A DNA stretch of 64,000 nucleotides, taken from the NCBI RefSeq assembly GCF_009728995.1, contig NZ_VTZW01000008.1, forward strand, positions 186,001 through 250,000, written 5' to 3'. A program made the translations under genes and the position numbers. The notes beneath the pieces are model-generated. The model ran no database searches. It saw nothing but the letters and a program-made list of their open reading frames with translations, and was not told the DNA's origin. Positions 18,398 to 30,346 of the stretch are shown here, in pieces (positions within the stretch are counted from its first letter, which is position 1; each line of letters opens with the position of its first letter). Source of the DNA: Streptomonospora sp. PA3. GTDB lineage: Bacteria; Actinomycetota; Actinomycetes; Streptosporangiales; Streptosporangiaceae.

Positions 18398-18831
18398 GGT
18401 GGTTCTCCTTCGGCTCAGTGGGGTGGGCAGGACGGATCTCGGTGTGCGGTGCGCGGCGGGCCGCCGGCGGCCCGCGCGGCCGCAGCACGGTGCGGGCGGG
18501 CCGTTCGGCTGATCAGCGCGGATGCGCTGTCCCGAGCGGTTCCCCCATGCGGCCGGTTCATGCGTGCAGAACAGCGTTGCGCCGAGCACCTCCGTTGCGG
18601 CCGGCGAGTGAAATGGCAAAGCACGCGGCGCGAAGCGCCTCCGTTGGGGTGGTGGTGGGTGACACGGGGAGAACACGCGACGCGAAGCGCCTCCGTTGGG
18701 GTGGTGGTGGGTGACGGGCGGGCACGTCGGCGCCACTGAGACGCCCCCAGCGCCGCTTTCCGCCCCCGAGGGTAGGGCAGACCTACCCCAGCGACTCCGG
18801 GCCCCTGACGGCGATCTGAGCGCTTCTGGCG
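18398..18831. other. pyrD-pyrF intergenic region carrying repeats
   Basis: 434 bp without a recognisable gene inside the otherwise tight pyr cluster. It holds two near-identical 43-bp copies and one diverged copy of a dispersed repeat (separate entry). No clear terminator or promoter was recognised, so whether pyrF is read from the upstream pyr promoter is open. Confidence 0.6.
18566..18723 (+). repeat. Dispersed repeat family, three tandem-like copies (A, B, C)
   Basis: Copy B (18621-18663) and copy C (18673-18723) share a 43-bp core differing at only a few positions: CGCGAAGCGCCTCCGTTGG then GGTGGTGGTGGGTGAC. Copy A (18566-18600) keeps GCGCCGAGCACCTCCGTTG and has diverged after it. Copy C continues into GGGCGGGC, as do two further copies at 55460-55510 (minus) and 55624-55674 (plus). 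All copies found here lie between genes. Confidence 0.85.
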
Positions 18832-19779
18832 TCATCGTCCCTGCACAGCCCCCATCGGCCGGTGGGCGGCGCCGACCACGTCGGTGATCCGGTCCACTCC
18901 GCGCTCCTCCAGCAGTTCCTCCAGCTCGCGCAGGATGCGCACGCACGCCGAGGGGTCGGCGAAGTTCACCGTGCCCACCGCCACCGCCGAGGCGCCCGCG
19001 GCGATGAACTCCAGCGCGTCGGCGCCGGTGCCCACCCCGCCCATCCCGATGATGGGCACCTCCGGCAGCGCCGCGTGGGTCCGGTATACGCAGCCCACCG
19101 CGATCGGGCGGATCGCCGGCCCGGACACGCCGCCCATGCCGCCGGCCAGGGCGGGCCGCAGCGTGGCCGGGTCGATGGCCATGCCACGCAGGCAGTTCAC
19201 CATGGACAGCCCGTCGGCGCCGGCCTCCACGCACGCGCCGGCCAGTGCGACCGGGTCGGGCACGTCGGCCGCCAGCTTGGCGAAGACGGGCACGTCCGGG
19301 TCGGCGGCGCCGCGCACCGCCCGCACGACCCGCGCGGCCTCTCCCGCGTCGTCGACGAAGTGGCTGCCCCGCCCCGCGGAGTCGACGCACGAGAGGTTGA
19401 GTTCGATCATCGCCACCCCCGCCGCGGCGGGCAGCCGCCGGGCCACCTCCGCGTACTCCTCGGCGCTCGACCCGGCCACCGACACCACGGTCGTCCCCCC
19501 GCGCGACTGCAGCCAGGGCAGGTCGCGCTGGACGAACACCTCGACCCCCGGCCCCTGCAGCCCGACGGCGCTGACCATGCCCGATGGGCTCTCGGCCATG
19601 CGCGGCGCCGGCCGCCCGGCTCGCGGCTGGAGCATCACCGACTTGGTCGCCACGGCGCCCAGCCGCGCGATGTCGTAGAAGCGGGCCAGCTCCCGCCCGG
19701 TTCCGGCGCAGCCGGCCGCCGCCACCACGGGGTTGGCCAGTTCCAGCCCGCCCAGGCGGGTGCGCAGGTCGCAAGTCAC
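18832..19779 (-). CDS. pyrD: Dihydroorotate dehydrogenase, class 1B catalytic subunit
   Basis: 315 residues; oxidises dihydroorotate to orotate with FMN. The barrel motifs are clear: LANPVVAAAGCAGTG, KSVMLQPRAGRP, IELNLSCVDS with the catalytic Cys, VFAKLAADV, GGVSGPAIRPIAVGCV and IGMGGVGTGADALEFIAAGASAVAVGT. It lacks the N-terminal extension of quinone-linked class 2 enzymes, and the overlapping upstream gene encodes the PyrK electron-transfer subunit, so it is the NAD-linked class 1B type. The GTG start at 19779 overlaps the pyrK stop by 4 nt (GTGA), implying coupled translation. GGGAGG lies 10 nt upstream. Confidence 0.94.
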   Translation of the reverse strand: MTCDLRTRLGGLELANPVVAAAGCAGTGRELARFYDIARLGAVATKSVMLQPRAGRPAPRMAESPSGMVSAVGLQGPGVEVFVQRDLPWLQSRGGTTVVSVAGSSAEEYAEVARRLPAAAGVAMIELNLSCVDSAGRGSHFVDDAGEAARVVRAVRGAADPDVPVFAKLAADVPDPVALAGACVEAGADGLSMVNCLRGMAIDPATLRPALAGGMGGVSGPAIRPIAVGCVYRTHAALPEVPIIGMGGVGTGADALEFIAAGASAVAVGTVNFADPSACVRILRELEELLEERGVDRITDVVGAAHRPMGAVQGR

Positions 19780-20687
19780 GCGCACCCGGCCTCCCTGTCG
19801 GCGGCTCCGGTGGCGCCCTGCTCGTCGGCGCGGGCCTTCCAGCCGGGCGCCCCCAGCGCGTCGAAGGGGATGGTGCCCACATCGTCGAAGCGGACCCGCT
19901 CGCCGCGGAAGACCGGCCCGTCCAGGCAGGCGCGCGCCATGCGGGTGATGCCGTCCTCGCCGACCACCGGGACGACGCAGCTCATGCACAGGCCGGTGCC
20001 GCAGGCCATGTCCTCCTCCACCGCGACCTGCACGGGGATGTCCATGCGCGCGGCCGCGGCGGCGACCCGGCCCAGCATCGGCATGGGTCCGCAGGCGTAG
20101 ACAACGTCCGAGCGCGCGTCGGCGACGACACGCTCCAGCGCGTCGGTGACGCGCCCGCGCACCCCGAAGGAGCCGTCGTCGGTGGTGAAGGTCGCCGTCT
20201 CGGCGATGCGGCGGGCGCTGATGGCGCTGAAGACGCGGTCGGCCGAGGCCGCCCCCAGCACGAAGTCGACCCGGCAGCCCCGCCGCCGCAGCGCGTGGGC
20301 CAGCGGGAACAGCGGGGCCGCGCCCGATCCCCCGCCGACCAGGACGCAGTTGACGGGGTCGCGCGGCAGCGGGAAGGGGCGGCCCAGCGGCCCCACGATG
20401 TCGATGAGGTCGCGCGAGCGCCGCTCGGCCAGCCACGCGGTGCCGGCTCCGCGCACCGCGAAGAGGAACTCCACGGTGCCGCCGTAGTCGGGTTTGACGT
20501 CGTGGATGGCGAAGGGGCGGCGAAGCAGCATGCTGGAGTGCTCGCCGCCCACTCCCACAGACAGGAACTGCCCCGAGCGGAACCGCTCGGCGATCTGCGG
20601 CGCCACGACCGTGATGGCGTGGTAGGCGTCGACCCGGCGCACGGTCAGCACGGGGCTGCGTGTCTGCACCGGCCCGTTCTCACTCAT
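19776..20687 (-). CDS. pyrK: Dihydroorotate dehydrogenase electron-transfer subunit
   Basis: 303 residues of the ferredoxin-reductase fold, passing electrons from PyrD through a [2Fe-2S] cluster and FAD to NAD+. LLRRPFAIHDV is the FAD-binding RxxS/T-type motif, CVLVGGGSGAAPLFPLAHALR the NAD-binding loop, and EEDMACGTGLCMSCVVPV plus a later Cys (MARACLDGP) are the four cluster ligands. The tail of about 35 residues after VRFDDVGTIPF is unusual in composition and length. It overlaps pyrD by 4 nt and starts 121 bp after carB. Confidence 0.93.
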   Translation of the reverse strand: MSENGPVQTRSPVLTVRRVDAYHAITVVAPQIAERFRSGQFLSVGVGGEHSSMLLRRPFAIHDVKPDYGGTVEFLFAVRGAGTAWLAERRSRDLIDIVGPLGRPFPLPRDPVNCVLVGGGSGAAPLFPLAHALRRRGCRVDFVLGAASADRVFSAISARRIAETATFTTDDGSFGVRGRVTDALERVVADARSDVVYACGPMPMLGRVAAAAARMDIPVQVAVEEDMACGTGLCMSCVVPVVGEDGITRMARACLDGPVFRGERVRFDDVGTIPFDALGAPGWKARADEQGATGAADREAGCA

Positions 20688-20808
20688 CGCGCTGACCTGC
20701 CTCGATCCGCTCGGCGGCGCGGCCTGGTGCCCCGCGCCCGGCCCCCTACCGGCCGCCCCTGCCGGCGGCCGCCTCCTCCAGCCGCCCCGGCGCCCCCGCG
20801 CGGGCGCT

Positions 20809-24108
<3,300 letters not shown>

Positions 24109-24123
24109 GTGTGGTCCCCTGGC

Positions 24124-25308
24124 TTACGACTGTGCGGGCTCGGCCGGCCGGCCGGAGCTGCTGGACGGATCGGTGGAGGCGGCCATGAGGTCGCAGAAGG
24201 CGTCGAAGTGCTCGGCGGCGTCGTGCGGGCCGGCGGCGGCCTCGGGGTGGTACTGGACGCTGAAGGCGGGCCGGTCGAGCAGCCGCAGGCCCTCGACCAC
24301 GCCGTCGTTGAGGTCGACGTGGCTGACCTCGGCGCGGCCGAAGGGGGTCTCGAAGGGGCCGCCGGTGGGCGCGTCGACGGCGAAGCCGTGGTTGTGGCTG
24401 GTGATGTAGACCCGCCCGGTGTGCACGTCCTGGACCGGCTGGTTCACCCCGCGGTGGCCGAACGGCAGCTTGAAGGTGCCCAGCTCCAGCGCGCGGCCCA
24501 GGATCTGGTTGCCGAAGCAGATGCCGAACAGCGGCGTGCGCGACTCCAGCACGGCGCGCATCGCGGCCACCGGCGCGTCGGCGGTGGCCGGGTCGCCGGG
24601 GCCGTTGCTGAAGAACACGCCGTCGGGGCGCAGGCCGAGGATCTCCTCGGCGCCGGCGCCGGCCGGCAGGACGGTGACCTCGCAGCCGCGCTCGGCCAGG
24701 CGCTGGGGGGTCATCGCCTTGATGCCCAGGTCCACCGCCGCGACGCGGAAGCGGGTGGGCACCCCTTCGGGCGGGCGCACGGTGTAGGGCTCTGTGGTGG
24801 TGACCTCGCCGGCCAGGTCGGCGCCCGCCATCTGCGGGCTGGCCAGCACCCGCTCGCGCAGCCGCTCGGGGTCGGTCTCGACGGTGCTGATGGCGGCGCG
24901 CATGGCCCCGCGGTCGCGCAGGTGGCGGGTGAGGGCGCGGGTGCCGTCCAGCGCGATGCCCACCACGTTCTGGCGCACCAGCTCCTCCTCCAGGGTGCGC
25001 TGGGAGCGCCAGTTGGAGGAGATGCGGGCGGGCTCGCGCACCACGTAGCCCGAGACCCAGATCCGCCCGGATTCGGGGTCGTCGTCGTTGACGCCGGTGT
25101 TGCCGATGTGCGGGGCGGTCATCACGACGATCTGGCGGTGGTAGGAGGGGTCGGTGAGGGTCTCCTGGTAGCCGGTCATGCCGGTGTTGAAGACGATCTC
25201 GCCGAGGGTCTCGCCCTGGGCGCCGAAGGACCTGCCGTGGAAGGCGCGCCCGTCTTCGAGGACGAGGACGGCGGGTACGGAGCCGCCGGTCGGTGCTTGT
25301 GGAGTCAC
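24124..25308 (-). CDS. carA: Carbamoyl-phosphate synthase small subunit
   Basis: 394 residues; the glutamine amidotransferase subunit feeding ammonia to Car[18 protein letters not shown] is the N-terminal CarA signature; the class I glutaminase triad is visible as Cys264 in [11 protein letters not shown] and His354/Glu356 in VQYHPE. The start is a GTG at 25308 whose GTGA overlaps the pyrC stop by 4 nt, so the gene is translationally coupled to pyrC; the frame stays open upstream but only as antisense-like sequence inside pyrC. The C-terminal dozen residues are Ser/Pro-rich. Confidence 0.97.
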   Translation of the reverse strand: MTPQAPTGGSVPAVLVLEDGRAFHGRSFGAQGETLGEIVFNTGMTGYQETLTDPSYHRQIVVMTAPHIGNTGVNDDDPESGRIWVSGYVVREPARISSNWRSQRTLEEELVRQNVVGIALDGTRALTRHLRDRGAMRAAISTVETDPERLRERVLASPQMAGADLAGEVTTTEPYTVRPPEGVPTRFRVAAVDLGIKAMTPQRLAERGCEVTVLPAGAGAEEILGLRPDGVFFSNGPGDPATADAPVAAMRAVLESRTPLFGICFGNQILGRALELGTFKLPFGHRGVNQPVQDVHTGRVYITSHNHGFAVDAPTGGPFETPFGRAEVSHVDLNDGVVEGLRLLDRPAFSVQYHPEAAAGPHDAAEHFDAFCDLMAASTDPSSSSGRPAEPAQS

Positions 25309-26612
25309 TGGATCTTCCCATCGAGGACCGTGGGGACGCCGCGCAGGAACGTCGCCTGGATGCTGCCGGGCAGGCGCATGCCCCGGAAGGGGGTGTTCGC
25401 GCTCTTGGAGGCCAGGGCCGCCGGGTCGATGTCCGAGGCGGTGTCCGCGTCGTACAGCGTAACGTTGGCGGGCTCGCCGGGGGCGATCGGGCGCCCGTGA
25501 CCTGCGAGGCGCCCGATGCGAGCCGGTTCGGCCGACATCCGCCGGGCCAGTCCGGCCCAGTCGAGCAGGCCGGTGTCGACCATGGTGTGCTGGACGACCG
25601 ACAGCGCGGTCTCCAGTCCGAGCATGCCCATCGCGGCCGTGGCCCACTCGGTCTCCTTGGCCTCGGCGGGGTGGGGCGCGTGGTCGGTGGCGACGCAGTC
25701 GATGGTGCCGTCGGCCAGGCCCTCGCGCAGCGCCTGCACGTCCTCGGCCGTGCGCAGCGGCGGGTTGACCTTGTAGACCGGGTCGTAGCTCTCGGCGAGG
25801 TCGTCGGTGAGCAGCAGGTGGTGCGGGGTGACCTCGGCGGTGACGTCGCAGCCGCGGCTCTTGGCCCAGCGCAGGATCTGCACCGAGCCCTTGGTGGAGA
25901 CGTGGCAGACGTGCAGCCGGGAGCCGACGTGCTCGGTGAGCAGGCAGTCGCGGGCGATGACCGCCTCCTCGGCCACGGCCGGCCAGCCGGCCAGGCCCAG
26001 GCGGTCGGAGACCACGCCCTCGTTCATCTGGGCGTTCTCGGTCAGCCGGGGCTCCTGGGCGTGCTGGGCGACCACGCCGTCGAACGCCTTGACGTACTCC
26101 AGGGCGCGGCGCATCAGCAGCGCGTCGGAGACGCAGTGGCCGTCGTCGGAGAAGACGCGCACCCCGGCGGCGGAGTCGGCCATGGCGCCCAGTTCCGCCA
26201 GTTGGGCGCCTGCCAGGTCGCGGGTGACCGCGCCGACGGGTTGGACGTCGCAGCGGCCCGACTCGCGCCCCAGCCGCCAGACCTGCTCGACGACGCCGGC
26301 GGTGTCGGCGACGGGGTCGGTGTTGGCCATGGCGTGCACGGCGGTGTAGCCGCCGGCGGCCGCGGCGCGGGTGCCGCTGGCGACGGTCTCGGCGTCCTCG
26401 CGGCCGGGTTCGCGCAGGTGGGTGTGCAGGTCGACCAGGCCGGGCAGGGCGATGAGCCCGTCGGCCTCGACCACGGCGGCGCCGGCGGCGCCGAGCCCGG
26501 TGCCGATCTCGGCGATCGCGCCGTCGCGGATGAGGATGTCGGCCGGGTCTCCCCCGGCGATGCGGGCGCCGCGGATCAGGTAGGCGGCGCTGCTGTGGGT
26601 CATGTCTGTCAT
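25305..26612 (-). CDS. pyrC: Dihydroorotase, class I
   Basis: 435 residues, the length of the class I (non-E. coli) dihydroorotases. It cyclises carbamoyl aspartate using a binuclear zinc centre: [16 protein letters not shown] has the HxH pair, DDGHCVSD the bridging Asp, HVCHVST and [10 protein letters not shown] further histidines, and CVATDHAPH the catalytic Asp. ATG at 26612; a second ATG three codons later is possible. It lies 75 bp after pyrB and overlaps carA by 4 nt. Confidence 0.97.
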   Translation of the reverse strand: MTDMTHSSAAYLIRGARIAGGDPADILIRDGAIAEIGTGLGAAGAAVVEADGLIALPGLVDLHTHLREPGREDAETVASGTRAAAAGGYTAVHAMANTDPVADTAGVVEQVWRLGRESGRCDVQPVGAVTRDLAGAQLAELGAMADSAAGVRVFSDDGHCVSDALLMRRALEYVKAFDGVVAQHAQEPRLTENAQMNEGVVSDRLGLAGWPAVAEEAVIARDCLLTEHVGSRLHVCHVSTKGSVQILRWAKSRGCDVTAEVTPHHLLLTDDLAESYDPVYKVNPPLRTAEDVQALREGLADGTIDCVATDHAPHPAEAKETEWATAAMGMLGLETALSVVQHTMVDTGLLDWAGLARRMSAEPARIGRLAGHGRPIAPGEPANVTLYDADTASDIDPAALASKSANTPFRGMRLPGSIQATFLRGVPTVLDGKIQ

Positions 26613-26687
26613 CGCTTCTGTGTCAGTCGTTGCGGTGCGGCGCGGCGGTGCGGCGGCGCCCCCGGCGGGTCGGGGGCCGAGCCGCGG

Positions 26688-27596
26688 CTAGGAGCCGCCC
26701 AGGAGCAGGTAGAGCACCGCCATGCGCACGCTGACGCCGTTGGCGACCTGCTCGTTGACGGTGCTGCGGGCGGAGTCGGCGACCTCGGCGGAGATCTCCA
26801 TGCCGCGGACCATGGGCCCGGGGTGCATGACGATGGCGTCGTCCTGCATCCGCGCGAAGCGCTCGCCGTCGAGCCCGTAGCGGCGGCTGTACTCGCGCGC
26901 GGTGGGAAAGAACGCGTCGTGCATGCGCTCGGCCTGCACCCGCAGCAGCATGACCACGTCGCTCTTGGGCAGCACGGCGTCGAGGTCGTAGGAGACCGAG
27001 CAGGGCCAGGTGTGCACCGAGACCGGGACCAGGGTCGGCGGCGCGACCAGGGTGACCTCGGCCCCCAGGGTGTGCAGCAGCAGCACGTTGGACCTGGCGA
27101 CCCGGCTGTGCAGCACGTCGCCCACGATGGCCACGCGCAGGCCGTCGAGCCGGCCCAGGCGCTCGCGCATGGTGTAGACGTCCAGCAGCGCCTGCGTGGG
27201 GTGCTCGTGGGTGCCGTCGCCGGCGTTGAGCACCGAGCCGTCGACCCACTCGGCGAGCCGGTGGGCGGCCCCCGAGGCGCTGTGGCGCACGACCACGCCG
27301 TCGGCACCCATGGCCTGCAGCGTCAGCGCGGTGTCCTTGAGGCTCTCGCCCTTGGACACGCTGGAGCCCTTGGCGGAGAAGTTGACGACGTCGGCCGAGA
27401 GGCGCTTGGCGGCGAGTTCGAAGGAGGTGCGCGTACGGGTGGAGTCCTCGTAGAAGAGGTTGACCACGGTGCGGCCGCGCAGGGTGGGCAGCTTCTTCAC
27501 CGAGCGGCCGCTGACCTGGGCGAGCTCGGCGGCGGTGTCGAGCACCAGCAGGGCCTCGTCGCGGGTGAGGTCGCCGGCGGAGAGCAGGTGGCGCAT
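26688..27596 (-). CDS. pyrB: Aspartate carbamoyltransferase catalytic chain
   Basis: 302 residues. [19 protein letters not shown] binds carbamoyl phosphate, [12 protein letters not shown] is the 80s loop with the catalytic Lys, [13 protein letters not shown] binds both substrates and [12 protein letters not shown] closes the site. No pyrI regulatory chain is present, as usual in actinobacteria. Its ATG shares a base with the pyrR stop (TGATG), so the two are translationally coupled, which lets PyrR binding in the pyrR leader control pyrB as well. Confidence 0.98.
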   Translation of the reverse strand: MRHLLSAGDLTRDEALLVLDTAAELAQVSGRSVKKLPTLRGRTVVNLFYEDSTRTRTSFELAAKRLSADVVNFSAKGSSVSKGESLKDTALTLQAMGADGVVVRHSASGAAHRLAEWVDGSVLNAGDGTHEHPTQALLDVYTMRERLGRLDGLRVAIVGDVLHSRVARSNVLLLHTLGAEVTLVAPPTLVPVSVHTWPCSVSYDLDAVLPKSDVVMLLRVQAERMHDAFFPTAREYSRRYGLDGERFARMQDDAIVMHPGPMVRGMEISAEVADSARSTVNEQVANGVSVRMAVLYLLLGGS

Positions 27597-28240
27597 CAGG
27601 CCTCCTCCGCCGCGGGGCTCTCCGCGCCGGCGCGCGGCTTGGCCGGGCCGAGCAGGACGGCGTCGGTGCCGTCGTACTCGCTCAGCTGCACGGTGACGGT
27701 CTCGCGCAGGGAGGTGGGCAGGTTCTTGCCCACGTAGTCGGCCCGGATCGGCAGCTCGCGGTGGCCGCGGTCGACGAGGATGGCCAGCTGCACCGCGCGG
27801 GGGCGGCCGATGTCGTTGAGGGCGTCGAGCGCGGCGCGCACCGTGCGGCCGGAGAAGAGCACGTCGTCGACGAGGACGACGAGGCGGCCGTCGACCCCCT
27901 CGGGCGGGATCTCGGTGCGCCCCAGGGCGCGGGCCGGGGCCAGCCGCAGGTCGTCGCGGTACATGGTGATGTCGAGTGAGCCCTGGGGGACGGTGCGGCC
28001 CTCGACGCGCTCGATGCGCTCGGCCAGGCGCGCGGCCAGCGGTACGCCGCGGGAGGGGATGCCCAGCAGGGTGACGTCGGCGCCGCCCTTGGTGCGCTCC
28101 AGGACCTCGTGGGCGATGCGGGTGAGCGCCCGCTGCATCTCGGGACCGTCCAGGACCGTCCGCGCGGGCTCGGGGACGCGTTCGGCGGCGGAGCCGCCCG
28201 GCGCATCCGAATCACGTTCGGCGCGCGATTGCGCACACAC
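27596..28240 (-). CDS. pyrR: PyrR pyrimidine regulatory protein / uracil phosphoribosyltransferase
   Basis: 214 residues. [18 protein letters not shown] and the PRPP loop [23 protein letters not shown] identify PyrR, a UMP-responsive RNA-binding protein that kept uracil phosphoribosyltransferase activity. [23 protein letters not shown] is the C-terminal PyrR signature. The first 30 and last 20 residues are extensions typical of high-GC homologues. The GTG start at 28240 has AGGGGG 8 nt upstream, inside the predicted PyrR-binding hairpin. In Mycobacterium smegmatis PyrR acts by translational repression at such a site; the same arrangement is visible here. First gene of the pyr run. Confidence 0.97.
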   Translation of the reverse strand: MCAQSRAERDSDAPGGSAAERVPEPARTVLDGPEMQRALTRIAHEVLERTKGGADVTLLGIPSRGVPLAARLAERIERVEGRTVPQGSLDITMYRDDLRLAPARALGRTEIPPEGVDGRLVVLVDDVLFSGRTVRAALDALNDIGRPRAVQLAILVDRGHRELPIRADYVGKNLPTSLRETVTVQLSEYDGTDAVLLGPAKPRAGAESPAAEEA

Positions 28241-28251
28241 AGTAGTGACCC

Positions 28252-28305
28252 CCTTCCCTGCCTCACAGGACAGGCCGTTAAAGGATGTCGATCGGCTTCA
28301 CGCTA
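28252..28305 (-). promoter_or_regulatory. pyr promoter -10 and PyrR-binding leader hairpin
   Basis: On the minus strand a TAGCGT box (28305-28300) is followed by CCTTTAACGGCCTG (from 28284), the loop TCCTGTGAGG and CAGGGAAGG (to 28252). CCTG/CAGG form the inner stem and CCTT/AAGG the outer one. The loop resembles the Bacillus PyrR binding loop core TCCAGAGAGG at 8 of 10 positions. The 3' arm overlaps the ribosome-binding purines of pyrR. The -10 assignment is weaker than the hairpin. Confidence 0.75.
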
Positions 28306-28531
28306 CCAGCGGGAAGCGGGCGCGCCGGTCGGCGCGAACAGCGAAACCCGGAGGAATGTGACTCTCGCCACAACCGAAGTTATTGACATATTGCCCCATA
28401 GATCGGTGAAAAGGGCGCAACGCCGGGCCCGCTTCTCGGACAGAGCAGCGAAAACCCTGCGCCATCGGGCTTTCCGCCACCGACGGCGAGGCGGGATGTC
28501 CGCATCGGTCCGGAAATGAGAGCCCTCTCAC

Positions 28532-28618
28532 TTACACACGGTTTGGCCACTGAATCGTCGCTTTTCCACCCAACGGCTTGACCTGGCAACCGAACAGCCC
28601 TACCGTCACTGTCCGTAA
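28532..28618 (+). promoter_or_regulatory. bldD promoter with two candidate BldD boxes
   Basis: TTGACC (28578-28583) and TACCGT (28601-28606) are 17 bp apart, the best promoter in this region, giving a leader of about 150 nt. TCACTGTCCGTAA (28606-28618) overlaps the expected start site, and TTACACACGGTTT (28532-28544) lies upstream; each fits 7 of 9 fixed positions of the published BldD box TNACNC(A/T)GNGTNA. BldD is known to repress its own gene in Streptomyces. Confidence 0.6.
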
Positions 28619-28761
28619 CCAATCTCGGGCGGGGCCGCTCCGTCCGGGCCCTGCGGCAGGAGCCCACCGGGCGCCTTCGGCCGGGCGCGGTCACCCACGG
28701 GCGACTTCGGGGCCCCACCGCCCACACCAGCCACCTTCACGGCCGGGGAGCGACGAAGAAG

Positions 28762-29256
28762 ATGCCATCCGAATACGCCAAGTCCCTCGGTGCGCGGCTG
28801 CGCGCCATCCGCACCCAGCAAGGGCTTTCCCTGCACGGAGTGGAGGAGAAGTCCCACGGCCGCTGGAAGGCCGTCGTCGTGGGCTCCTACGAGCGCGGCG
28901 ACCGCGCTGTGACCGTCCAGAAGCTCGCCGAACTGGCCGACTTCTACGGCGTCCCCATGTCGGAACTGCTGCCCGGCGGCGCGGCGCCCGCACCGCTGGG
29001 GCCTACGCCCAAGCTGGTCATCGACCTGGAGCGCATGCAGCAGCTGCCGCAGGAGAAGGCCGGTCCGCTCGCCCGCTACGTGGCCACCATCCAGAGCCAG
29101 CGCGGCGACTACAACGGGCGAGTGCTGTCCATCCGCCAGGAGGACCTGCGCTCGCTGGCGGTCATCTACGACCGCTCGCCCGGCGACCTGACCGAGGAGC
29201 TGATCAACTGGGGCGTCCTCGATCCCGAAGCGCGCCGCGCGGTCGACGCCTTCTAG
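28762..29256 (+). CDS. bldD: BldD, c-di-GMP-responsive developmental repressor
   Basis: 164 residues, nearly collinear with Streptomyces BldD, the transition-state regulator that with tetrameric c-di-GMP represses sporulation genes. The XRE-type helix-turn-helix occupies residues about 8-70 (LRAIRTQQGLSLHGVEEKS...VVVGSYERGDRAVTVQKLAELADFYG). The C-terminal domain carries both c-di-GMP motifs: R114-G-D116 and R125-Q-E-D128, at the same positions as in S. coelicolor. ATG at 28762; GGGGAG is 11 nt upstream. It is divergent from pyrR, the same neighbourhood as in Streptomyces. Strong evidence that the organism develops or at least uses c-di-GMP signalling through BldD. Confidence 0.97.
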   Translation: MPSEYAKSLGARLRAIRTQQGLSLHGVEEKSHGRWKAVVVGSYERGDRAVTVQKLAELADFYGVPMSELLPGGAAPAPLGPTPKLVIDLERMQQLPQEKAGPLARYVATIQSQRGDYNGRVLSIRQEDLRSLAVIYDRSPGDLTEELINWGVLDPEARRAVDAF

Positions 29257-29731
29257 CGCCGGGAGACCCTTCGTCAGCCCCCTTGCACCGGGGCCGCACA
29301 GCGGTGCCGCCGCTGCGCCGCGCCGGTGCCGCACGGACCGGCCCTGCCCGGCGCCCCGCCGGCCCGGGCGCGGCCCCGAGCCCGGACGACGACGGCCACG
29401 TCCCACGCGGATCCCCCCGCGGGACGTGGCCGTTCGCAGTGCGCGGGCGCCGCGCCGGACGCGGCGCCCGGCCCCGGACGAGCGCGCCTGAACGCCCGGG
29501 GAAGGCCGCGGCCGGGCAAGAGGCTTCCCCTCCCCCCGCCCGGCCGCTTCCCGCACTCGCGTGTCCGCGCGGAGCGCGGCGGCGAGCGCGAGTCATCGAC
29601 GTACTCTCGGACACCCCCGTCTCTCGGACACCGGGGATTCGAACGTGAGTACGAACAGAACCAGTTAAGCGTACCCCGGCCGCCCTCGTCAACAGCTCCG
29701 CGCGCAAGCGCCCGTCGCATACCGTGGCCCT
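29257..29731. other. bldD-acetyltransferase intergenic region
   Basis: 475 bp without a convincing gene. Besides the hairpin at 29392-29433 it has CTCTCGGACACC twice (29604-29615 and 29621-29632, 17-bp period) and CGTACTC/GAGTACG at 29600-29606 and 29647-29653. TACCGT at 29720-29725 is the probable -10 box of the next gene. Confidence 0.55.
29392..29433 (+). terminator. Hairpin terminator after bldD
   Basis: ACGGCCACGTCCC (29392-29404) pairs perfectly with GGGACGTGGCCGT (29421-29433); GCGG/CCGC extends it past a 2-nt bulge. No U-tract follows, as is common for actinobacterial hairpin terminators. Confidence 0.65.
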
Positions 29732-30346
29732 GTGCAGACCACCGACATCGAGCTGTGGGAACTGGCCGCTCCGGCCTTCCTGCACGCCCTGCCCGCACTG
29801 CTGGAGATCTACACCGCGGCGATGGATCCGCCCCCGGAGCAGATCCCCGGGCGCCACTCCATCATGCGCGAGCACGCCCGCCAGCCGCGGTTCCGCTCGG
29901 TGGTCGCCCTGCCCCGGTCGGGCACGGGCGCCGCCGGGTTCGCCTACGGCTTCCACGGCTCCGGGGGGCAGTGGTGGCACGACGTCGTCACGGCCGAGCT
30001 GCGCGAGCGCGATCCCGGCGCCGACCGGCGCTGGTTCGCCGACTCCTTCGAGGTGGCCGAGCTGCACGTGCATCCCGCCCAGCAGGGGCGCGGCATCGGC
30101 CGCGGACTGCTGGAAGCGGTGACGGCGGCGCGCAAAGAGCGCACCGCCGTCCTGTCGACCCCGACCGGCCGGACGGCCGCCCGGGGCCTGTACCGCTCAT
30201 GCGGTTTCGTCGACGTTCTACCGGAGTTCCACTTCCCCGGCAGCCCTCACCGGCCCTTCACCATCATGGCCGCGCCCCTGCCATTGCCGGGAGGCGGTCA
30301 GCGGCGACCTGCTCGTAGATCTCCCGTGTGGCAGTGGACTGGTTGA
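29732..30346 (+). CDS. GNAT family N-acetyltransferase
   Basis: 204 residues. The acetyl-CoA-binding motif A is FEVAELHVHPAQQGRGIGRGLLEAVTAA, followed by AVLSTPTGRTAARGLYRSCGFVDVLPEF, the usual end of a GNAT fold. Substrate unknown. The start is a GTG at 29732 with no ribosome-binding site; TACCGT ends 6 nt before it, so the message is probably leaderless. The C-terminal 28 residues run 83 bp into the convergent metF gene, and may not be conserved; an earlier end is not available in this frame. In Streptomyces an acetyltransferase likewise lies near metF, suggesting old synteny. Confidence 0.85.
   Translation: MQTTDIELWELAAPAFLHALPALLEIYTAAMDPPPEQIPGRHSIMREHARQPRFRSVVALPRSGTGAAGFAYGFHGSGGQWWHDVVTAELRERDPGADRRWFADSFEVAELHVHPAQQGRGIGRGLLEAVTAARKERTAVLSTPTGRTAARGLYRSCGFVDVLPEFHFPGSPHRPFTIMAAPLPLPGGGQRRPARRSPVWQWTG

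Noticed and set aside
28383-28388. TTGACA as a -35 box between pyrR and bldD
   Set aside because: No -10 box lies 16-19 bp downstream, whereas TTGACC-17-TACCGT at 28578-28606 fits bldD much better.
29633-29660. tRNA-like T-arm (GGGGATTCGAAC) upstream of the acetyltransferase gene
   Set aside because: No acceptor, D or anticodon arm could be built on either strand, so it is a chance match to a T-loop.
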